Below, piece after piece: positions 57,801-64,000 of a DNA stretch of 64,000 nucleotides. This stretch comes from Ashinkailepas kermadecensis (lineage: Eukaryota > Arthropoda > Thecostraca > Neolepadidae): the NCBI GenBank assembly GCA_034440615.1, contig JAOTOM010004146.1:124001-188000 (forward strand), written 5' to 3'. The notes beneath the pieces were generated by a model. It did not search any database and was not told the origin of the DNA. It saw only the letters and a list, made by a program, of their open reading frames with translations. Both the position numbers and the translations under genes were made by a program. Position 1 is the stretch's first letter. Every line of letters starts with the position of its first letter.

Positions 57801-60800
57801 GTTCCCGACGATCGAGGGATGTGCCGCTGGGCACTCTGCACAGTTGCCGAAGTGAATGTTTCCACGGAGATGACTGATTCATCCGAGTGGTCGCGGAGGG
57901 TGCTTTCAAGGTTAGCTTGGAAGGCCTCCCAGTCGGCACCTGTTTGTCGGTGAGCTTGTCGGTGAATCTCACCTGTTTGTCGGTGGGCTTGTCGGCGTGT
58001 CTCACCTGTTTGTCGGTGGAGTTGTCGGCGTGTCTCACCTGCTTGGCGGTGGAGTTGTTGGCGTATCTCACCTGTTTGTCGGTGGGGTTGCCGGTGTATC
58101 TCACCTGTTTGTCGGTGGAGTTATCGGCGTGCCTCACCTGTTTGTTGGTGGGGTTGCCGGTACATCTTACCTGTTGGTCGGTGGAGTTGGCGTGTCTCAC
58201 CTGTTAGTCGGTGGAGTTGTCGGCGTGTCTCACCTGTTTGTCGGTGGGCTTGCCGGTGTATCTCACCTGTTTGTCGGTGGAGTTGTCGGCGTGTCTCACC
58301 TGTTAGTCGGTGGAGTTGTCGGCGTGTCTCACCTGTTTGTCGGTGGGCTTGCCGGTGTATCTCACCTGTTTGTCGGTGGGGTTGTCGGCGTGTCTCACCA
58401 GTTTGTCGGTGGAGTTGTCGGCGTGTCTCACCTGTTAGTCGGTGGAGTTGTCGACGTGTCTCACCTGTTTGTCAGTGGAGTTGTGGGGTGCCTCACCTGT
58501 TTGTCGGTGGTTATTGGTTATTGTTTTTTACGACACGTCGACCGTTGAGTCATGTAGCGTCGCCGATCTCTCACGCCGATTGGTCGCGGGCGAAGAGTAG
58601 CGACGGGTGAGACTCGAACCCACAACCTTTCGATTGTGAGACGAGCATCTTACCCCTAGACCACTCGTCCTCTGTTTGTCGGTGGAGTTGTCGGCATATC
58701 TCACCTGTTTGTCGGTGGTGTTGCCGGTGTACCTCACCTGTTTGTCGGTAGAGTTGTCGGCGTGTCTCGCTGTTTGTCGGTGGGGTTGTCGGTGTATCTC
58801 ACCTGTTTGTCGGTGGGGTTGCCCGCGTATCTCACCTGTTTGTCGGTGGAGGTGTCGGTGTATCTCACCTGTTTGGCGGTGGAGTTGCCGGCGTATCTCA
58901 CCTGGTTGTCGGTGGGGTTGTCGGCGTGTTTCACCTGTTTGTCGGTGGAGTTGTCGGCGTGTCTCACTTGTTTGGCGGTGGGCTTGCCGGCGCCGTGGCC
59001 GGCCTTGGTGTCGACCCTGATGAGGAGCGGGTGCGACTGGGCCGAGGCTGTGCCGACAGAGTGCTGCAGCTCGGCGATGTACTTGAGCGAGTGAAGCGGC
59101 ACCACGCGGTCGTCGTGGTCAGCCGTCAACAGTAGAGAGGCGGGGTACTGCGGCACCGGGTCACCAGGTCACACCATCGTCATCACTGCCAACTCATGGG
59201 TGGCATATCTGGATTTGGAGCTCAATGCTGTTATGCGACCACCACAGCTACCTAGCGGCGGACGTGCAAAACATCGACAGATAGGAGACGGCCATGGGTT
59301 AAAACGTTGCGAATGCAAAAACGACCGAGCAAAAAGTCAAATTTTAGAACGAGGCAGAGTTCATGGACACCGAGATATATCATTGATTGATTACTTGGAT
59401 TCACGGGCGCGTCGACTACAGGGTCATTTGGCGCCCATTGAGATATATCATCCGGGGCAATTGCAGGTAGGGTGCGGGCTGTCACTTCACAGAAGTCGGA
59501 CGCCCGCCACTGGGTGATCTGCGTATGCGGAACCCTCAGATATATGAGATCAGCCATTGAGGAACGTTGCTGCGTATGAGATGGTTGGCGGGAGACCAGG
59601 AACTAGTCTAACATGTTAGCTGCGGGGGCCGCTGCTCCCGCAGCCACTGGATCTTTCACATTGCCTTAGTATTACTGCGAGGGCCGGAGTCGGGTGGGCA
59701 GCAACGATAGCCCCGCAGCAACCAATGGACTTATAATAATCCTCCCCATTCTAAATATCTTAGATGAGTCCCTGCGGGAGACGGTATGTGAGAACGACTT
59801 ATTTAATAGCGGACAATGTTGTCGGTAACTGAGTGAAATTATATTTCATATTTGAATATATGAAGGTAAGGACACAATCGAAGCTGTGAACATGCTTTGA
59901 ATTCATCTGTTTTCTGTAAGTCGTCACTATCCGTCCGGGCGGTGGGTAGCTAGAGCCACATCAGGGACCCTTTCGGCTGCGCCCTTCATGGAGACCTAAG
60001 GTCAATATTTATAAGACACTTGACAAATTCATCAGATAATCGGCATTCCAGATGTCAGCATATGTATGTGCTGCACACCTGGAGATCGCTTACCAAACCG
60101 AGGGTGGCGGTCAGGTCCTTATTTTCGGGTCATATTTTCAGATTGAATGGGGGAAATGACAAGTCAACAAAAGCAGGGTACCGAACCAGGGGTCCAGACT
60201 CCCCCGACCCACCCGGGGTCTCCAGTCATGATGTGAAGTGTAGTAGTGTCCAGGCTGTTACGAAAGTTGGAGACGCACGCAGCGGCCTCGCTTCCCTCCC
60301 ACCCAATTTTGGCCACTCCTACGCCCATGCACTTAGCATAGCATATAATTACTGCTTTTTAGTGAAATGGTCTGTGAATATCAAGGGCGGATCCGAGAAT
60401 TTGCATTCGGACACTCATTTGGAGTGGCGTACTTTCTTTGAACATAGCGACTTTTCCTCTCAAATGCCTCCCGTATTCGCCCCCGATTACATGATATGTG
60501 TCTATTAATTCTGCTAGGTGTTTTATAATTGGGTTTTGCCTCTGTCGATTTGCATTCTGAACGTAACGGCCGACGGTCATCTCCTATCTGCCGATGTTTC
60601 GCACTTCCGTCGCTAGGTGGCTGCTGTGGTCGCTTAGGTCAAAGGTACCGACAGGGAGTTTCTTGTCTATGCATACATCATCCATGACTAGGTACTGAGG
60701 TCACCGGGATACCACGATGTGCTCAGCGGGGCTGACGCTGCCGACACACAATACTGACGCTACTCGGGACGAGTCACAACGATAAACCGTACCAAGTATT

Positions 60801-63325
60801 AAACACATCAGCTGATACTATGCTGCGTGCAATAGGCCAGAAATGACTCCGTTGTTCAGCAGGGTGATCATCGCTTGAAAAAGTTCGTTAGCGCAAAGTA
60901 GTTACATCATCGAATTGTTTTTTTTCCACTCCGATCCAAACGCGTGTGCAAAAGTGAGCAAATGCAACCATTAATGAGCCATGGATAGTGGGTTGGAGAC
61001 CATGAGCTCGATGCTGGCGGGCCTGAGCGGGTGGTCTATTGGTCACGTTATTAAACGACGACCACTAATGAAGACGCATGTGTCACGTAACACACACTTC
61101 TGAAAGTCCAGGCGCGGATCTCGGATACGATAAGGGTGACGTCCATTCTTGTTGCAATTTTCGGCCACTTGACATCGAAAAAAGCACCACATAAGTGAGC
61201 GGAGATCGTTTTTCCACCCCTCTGGATCCGCGCCTGCAGAGGTGGGTTACCTGGACGGCGTCGCCGACTGGCTTTCTGATGTTGTGCAGAGGAGAGTACT
61301 TGATGATGTTGTCGAAGTGCTCCTTCTCGTCAGGGTTTCCGAAGTCCGATACCCAGGCGTACCCGATTGTGAACTTGTGGAATCGTAGCATGTCCATCAC
61401 ACTGGAAACCATAGCCGTACGATCGGACTTTTCGACGCAGAAACATGAACACAACAAATTGACGCCACAACAGTGCAGCAGAAATTGCATAGCAAGAATA
61501 ACTTCTCCAAGGATGCTTCAATGTAATATTTCCTAGAACGTGATCTAAATCTGTGCTGATTTAATCCAGTTCAACCAGCCTGATCAGCTTGACATTTATG
61601 AAGTGATATATGAAGTGAAGATGCTCTGGGTGTGGTGTGATAACGAAGTTCCCCAAACGGCGGCGGCAGAGCTTGTCAAATGTTTTCGACGCATTGAATT
61701 AGATGCAAGCGCACAGTGTGGTATTGAATGTTAACTGGGATGGCCAATTTGCCAAAGTGAGACAATTTCGCACCTGACTAATGGGATCGGCATACCAGGA
61801 CCAATAGGGGGGGGTCTAGTTGATACAATGTTGACGAAACTCAAAATAACTTATCACTTTGAAAGGGTAGCAAGGAGATAGCTACACCTACGCCGAGCCT
61901 AAACCTGCTAGTATCATCCACGATAATTGTTTTGCATGGCATGCTCTGGGCTTTCCACCAGAGAACAAAACATCGCGCAACTACCGCTTCCTTACCCCGC
62001 TATAGGGGTAAGTTGTTACTGACGATGGGGTAAGTTAGTAAAATTTACGTTGAATAAAATATATTATTCATACGTGGGATTAGCTAAGGCCATCTGAAAG
62101 GTCCATATTTCAAGCCTACAGTAATAATTCTGGTTTGAGCCTGGTTGATCATAGCTCACTGTTTATGCCATTTATTGAGTGCGCAAACGTTCATTCCGTA
62201 GCTGCACCTTTTCCTTCGTTCAGTCTTTTCCGTCGGGTGAGAAATGCCGGTAGAAATATTGAATAAGATTATCTTGAAACACCTTCAGCAGACACCTTAA
62301 TACAAATAGCAATTCTGTGGGTTTTTTTTTTATTCCATTACCAGTCCACAAAATGTTGATACAGACTGATTAAGTTGATGCAAACTGTATCAATTTACCA
62401 CGCAGCTTGTCTGGTGCAGACTGTTGTTGTGCAACATTGCGAGTACAGTGTACCATTCCCAAGCATCGGGTCGAAAGGACTTGGGCTTATTTTTGCAGCG
62501 AGGAGGGTGCCAGTAGCAACATATGCGGTAGCCATGACAACCGGTTTCATACTTTTGGCGAAAATGCTTTTGTATCAACCATACGGTGTATCAACTAGAC
62601 TTGGTCTCCCCTAAAATGTTGTAAAATGTCCGAAGTAGTCATCGCAACGTCAAGCACTAATCCACCACCACAATAAAGCCACAACGTCCGCGATATATGA
62701 ATGAAGTATTTCACCAGCTGCCTGGAATAGTCATGAAATGCATTGGGGGCTCACCGTAGGGGATGCGAGGACTATGTTCTCAGAACATCTTTCAAATTTA
62801 ATTAAATTCCATAGAGTGCAGGGGAGGTATAAGACTACTGCATGACGACGTGTGGGAAGGAACTACTTAAAATGCATCTCGTATGAGACTACTTCAGCGC
62901 AAGAAGCCACCACATTCTGAATGAATTACACCATAACGTGCACGATGCATATCTCAGCACATTGTAACATCGCACATCAGAGGTAGCGACACAGCCTTGC
63001 CGACAGCGCACGCGCCCTGTCACTGTGCGGCCCATGGCAAGGCTCCACCTCTGTCGCCGAGCACCACCGGCGGCCCAACAGCGCAGCTGCCCTCACCAGA
63101 AGCGCCACCTACCCGACGTGCGCGATGGCCGCGCCGAACAGGTCTGGCCGCTGGTTGATGGCGGCGCCGACCAGCAGGCCACCGTTGGATCCGCCCTCGC
63201 AGGTGATGAGCGGTGCGCGCGTGTATCGCTCGCTGATCAGGTACTCGGCGGCGCTGGTGAAGTCGTCGAAACAGTTCTGCTTGTTGAACAGACGCCCAGC
63301 GTTGTGCCAGCGCTCGCCGTACTCG
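51821..63325 (-). CDS. PREP: Prolyl endopeptidase (prolyl oligopeptidase), last four coding exons
   Basis: A cytosolic serine peptidase (family S9A) that cuts short peptides after proline. The exons on the minus strand are 63325-63113, 61401-61251, 59147-58968 and 51880-51821 (604 nt), with consistent phases, encoding about 200 C-terminal residues of the usual ~710. The whole catalytic triad is present: Ser in [12 protein letters not shown], Asp in [14 protein letters not shown], His in [14 protein letters not shown]. The N-terminal beta-propeller and the first part of the hydrolase domain must lie beyond the window, above 63325. It is convergent with PhKgamma (stop codons 2.4 kb apart). The last intron is 7.1 kb and mainly a 33-bp minisatellite that begins at the donor. 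Confidence 0.95.
51881..52369 (-). repeat. PREP last intron, 3' part: degenerate CACGTGTACA repeats
   Basis: From about 52085 to 52345 a loosely periodic set of ACCAATCGTCACGTGTACAC-like blocks recurs (at about 52095, 52130, 52160, 52205, 52280 and 52330). The unit length is irregular. The rest (51881-52084) is unassigned. Confidence 0.55.
52222..52282 (+). mobile_element. 61-bp LINE/SINE-tail insertion
   Basis: GTCACGTGTACAC occurs at 52209-52221 and 52283-52295. The 61 bp between (TGAGCGCTGCATAACCGACG ... GCGCCCATA ... CCAATAGCCAACCAG) match the shared LINE/SINE 3' tail. The duplication is perfect at 13 bp, but the site lies in a repeat that already contains CACGTGTACA, so it is less conclusive than the one at 21206. 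Confidence 0.6.
52370..53745 (-). repeat. 33-bp minisatellite, PREP last intron, block 1
   Basis: About 40 units of 33 bp. On the plus strand the unit is CTCACCTGTTTGTCGGTGG(A/G), then a GTTGTCGGCGTA-like end. On the minus strand each unit reads ..ACCGACAAACAG|GTGAGATAC.., with a donor-like CAGGTGAG. Variant positions are shared between distant units, indicating repeated shuffling. Open frames on the minus strand ([11 protein letters not shown] repeats) run for 70-105 codons. Confidence 0.96.
53746..53904 (-). pseudogene. PREP: Partial duplicate of the PREP penultimate exon inside the array
   Basis: 159 nt matching 58968-59126 of the true exon. It starts one base before the ADHDDRV codons and encodes the catalytic Asp and His, up to GKPTAKQ. 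It lacks the first eight codons and the acceptor. It differs at three residues ([15 protein letters not shown] instead of [15 protein letters not shown]), and its donor is GTTAGA instead of GTGAGA. Array units lie directly on both sides. It looks like a product of unequal exchange within the array and is probably not spliced. Confidence 0.88.
53905..54819 (-). repeat. 33-bp minisatellite, block 2
   Basis: About 27 further units of the same 33-bp repeat, directly after the partial exon copy and ending at the LINE insertion. Short variants occur near 54600 and 54705 (ACCTGTCGG, units with internal deletions). Confidence 0.96.
54820..57937 (-). mobile_element. Jockey/I-like LINE copy 2, 5'-truncated, inside the minisatellite
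   Basis: 3.1 kb on the minus strand. ACCTGTTTGTCGGTG lies at 54805-54819 and again at 57938-57952, in register with a 15-bp target duplication inside a repeat unit. From its 5' end it has a linker ([19 protein letters not shown]), reverse transcriptase in several frames ([16 protein letters not shown] near 57120; [38 protein letters not shown] near 56650), RNase H ([50 protein letters not shown]) and a C-terminal [20 protein letters not shown] domain. ORF1 and endonuclease are absent. Frameshifts separate the parts. The 3' end holds the GGGCG/CGCCC tail hairpin (54848-54880). Confidence 0.9.
57938..58510 (-). repeat. 33-bp minisatellite, block 3
   Basis: About 17 units of the same repeat between the LINE and the SINE. 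Units with CTGTTAGTCGG instead of CTGTTTGTCGG close the minus-strand frame. Confidence 0.96.
58511..58671 (-). mobile_element. tRNA-derived SINE inside the minisatellite
   Basis: Full length on the minus strand: A box GAGTGGTCTAGGGGT, B box GGGTTCGAGTCTCAC, then CCAATCGGCGTGAGAGATCGG and the tail CGACGCTACATGACTCAACG, ending AACAATAACCAATAA. CTGTTTGTCGGTGG at 58497-58510 and 58672-58685 is a 14-bp target duplication in register with the array. It is the best-preserved copy of the family here, so the insertion is recent. Confidence 0.92.
58672..58967 (-). repeat. 33-bp minisatellite, block 4, adjoining the PREP donor
   Basis: About nine units that run directly into the true donor of the penultimate PREP exon. 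On the minus strand, exon end AAACAA|GTGAGACACGCC is followed 33 bp later by ACAAACAG|GTGAAACACGCC and further units. The exon end is thus the first unit of the array. The coding frame stays open on the minus strand for about eight units after the exon. Confidence 0.95.
58968..59147 (-). CDS. PREP: PREP penultimate exon (catalytic Asp and His)
   Basis: 180 nt, phase 0 to 0, acceptor GTGCCGCAG and donor CAA|GTGAGA. It encodes [20 protein letters not shown], then [12 protein letters not shown], then [29 protein letters not shown] holds the triad Asp and [10 protein letters not shown] the triad His. The last residue before the intron is Gln where vertebrates have Val (TAKV). That base change, CAA|GTGAG, is part of the repeat-unit sequence. 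Confidence 0.95.
59148..61250 (-). other. PREP intron, no gene
   Basis: Apart from the 56-bp tail insertion (59384-59439), nothing is recognised. Short open frames on both strands lack domains. Confidence 0.5.
59384..59439 (-). mobile_element. 56-bp LINE-tail insertion with perfect 12-bp target duplication
   Basis: GAGATATATCAT is at 59372-59383 and 59440-59451. The 56 bp between read on the minus strand AATGGGCGCCAAATGACCCT, then GTAGTCGACGCGCCCGTGAA, then a CAAGTAATCAATCA end. They contain the GGGCGC/GCGCCC stem and the ATGACC..GTCGAC loop shared with the LINE and SINE tails. Confidence 0.8.
61251..61401 (-). CDS. PREP: PREP exon, third from last
   Basis: 151 nt, acceptor TTTCCAG and donor CCAG|GTAACC. 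It encodes [20 protein letters not shown], then [20 protein letters not shown] and [10 protein letters not shown]. It aligns closely with the vertebrate VMDMLKFHKYTIGHAW and KYSPLHN segments, from memory. This is the substrate-facing part of the hydrolase domain between the nucleophile and the Asp. Confidence 0.94.
61402..63112 (-). other. PREP intron, no gene
   Basis: No element or coding signal is recognised. Frames at 62375-62614 and neighbours overlap in different phases and look like chance. Confidence 0.5.
63113..63325 (-). CDS. PREP: PREP exon, fourth from last (nucleophile Ser)
   Basis: 213 nt, acceptor TATCGTCAG and donor GTCGG|GTAGGT. It encodes [20 protein letters not shown], then [20 protein letters not shown] and [20 protein letters not shown], ending [15 protein letters not shown] carries the nucleophile Ser. 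The first codon is split (previous exon should end in GG, giving GGGEYGE). Confidence 0.95.
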
Positions 63326-63354
63326 CTGACGATACGAGGCACGGGTTATTGATC

Positions 63355-63450
63355 GATGACGACACGGAGGCGGAGTCATCAGCCAGTGACGACACAGGGG
63401 CGGAATCATCGGTCAGTGACGACACAGGGAGTGGAGTCATTGTTCAGTGA
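63355..63450 (-). repeat. 30-bp repeat just upstream of a PREP exon
   Basis: GACGACACGGAGGCGGAGTC and its two variants recur at 30-bp spacing, three units. They end about 30 bases from the acceptor of the 63325 exon. On the minus strand each unit contains TCGTCA, the string that also precedes the acceptor (ATCGTCAG). Confidence 0.75.
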
Positions 63451-64000
63451 ACACACATACAGTGACGGTGCCAGCCATTCAGGTGCTGAGGCAATGCCCG
63501 CCAACGATGCAAGCAGTAGTTCCAGGGAAATAGTTATCTGGTTTCAACATCACATGCAATAATAGGTACACGCCAATGCAAGGGTTCTTCTTGGCTTATT
63601 GAGCAGCGTCACAAGGTGATTCGCACCCGTAATACCATGGCACGTCTGGACAATGGGGTGTGGTATGCCGTTTCGTCAGCGAATTCAACTGGCTTAATTA
63701 GAGCCAGAGGAGCTAATGTTAGCTGGACGTTCCCGGATTTCAGTACGGGTTTGGCTCAGCGAGTTTCTGGCAGATCGATGTTGGTTGCTTCTTTTGGCTG
63801 CAGGCCACATCGACCGTGAAGCCCTGAACACTGTTTCCCCCTCCATCAGAACTCTTTGGACAGAAGGCACTGTCCAAGTAACATCAGGTGTTGAATGGCA
63901 TATGAGATCAGGGTTAGCAGTTTTTGCCACCAAACCTGTTTTTACTGGGTTTTACCACTGGTAAAAACCGACCTGTCAAAAACTGTTTTACCGGTTTTTA
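63451..64000. other. Window end: no exon recognised
   Basis: No further PREP exon is visible. The last 90 bases contain GGTTTTTACC-type direct and inverted copies (TTTTTACTGGGTTTTACCA, GGTAAAAACCGACC, TTTTACCGGTTTTTA). They may be the edge of another repeat. Confidence 0.4.

Overview
This is a piece of a eukaryotic nuclear genome. Genes are split by GT-AG introns into short exons scattered over tens of kilobases, and most of the DNA is introns, transposon remnants and tandem repeats. The two host genes look arthropod. The kinase is closest, from memory, to insect phosphorylase kinase gamma, and the LINEs, SINEs and TTAGGT-like tracts resemble those of crustaceans and chelicerates. I cannot name the species.

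Layout. Positions 1-14600 are AT-rich. They hold dispersed repeat modules in both orientations, a P-element-like transposase remnant (4640-5632), a TA-flanked inverted-repeat element (6860-8197) and CR1-type LINE fragments. Positions 14621-49421 (+) hold a complete phosphorylase kinase gamma subunit gene. Eleven coding exon positions join without a frame error into 405 codons including the stop. One position, the kinase activation segment, exists as two alternative 91-nt exons. Its introns hold a CR1 LINE (16206-19305), a Jockey/I-like LINE (about 35872-43330) with a nested SINE and a nested piggyBac-like MITE, three further SINEs, microsatellites and minisatellites. Positions 51821-63325 (-) hold the last four coding exons of prolyl endopeptidase, in tail-to-tail orientation with the kinase gene, including all three catalytic-triad residues. 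Its last intron (7.1 kb) is mostly one 33-bp minisatellite interrupted by a LINE and a SINE.

Main points of interest. (1) Three minisatellites are anchored on splice sites: the exon-intron boundary lies inside the repeat unit. They sit at the donor of kinase exon 10, the acceptor of kinase exon 11 and the donor of the penultimate prolyl endopeptidase exon. In the last case each unit carries a possible donor and about the first eight units stay open in the coding frame, so alternative donor use could add 11-residue repeats. In the kinase exon 11 array any upstream acceptor would bring in a stop codon at once. (2) The mutually exclusive exon pair in the kinase. (3) A LINE and a tRNA-derived SINE share a 3' terminal hairpin with compensatory stem changes. 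The same tail also occurs alone as 50-60 bp insertions with target-site duplications.

Limits: exon limits come from reading-frame continuity, splice dinucleotides and remembered family alignments. There is no transcript evidence. Untranslated regions, promoters and poly(A) sites could not be fixed.
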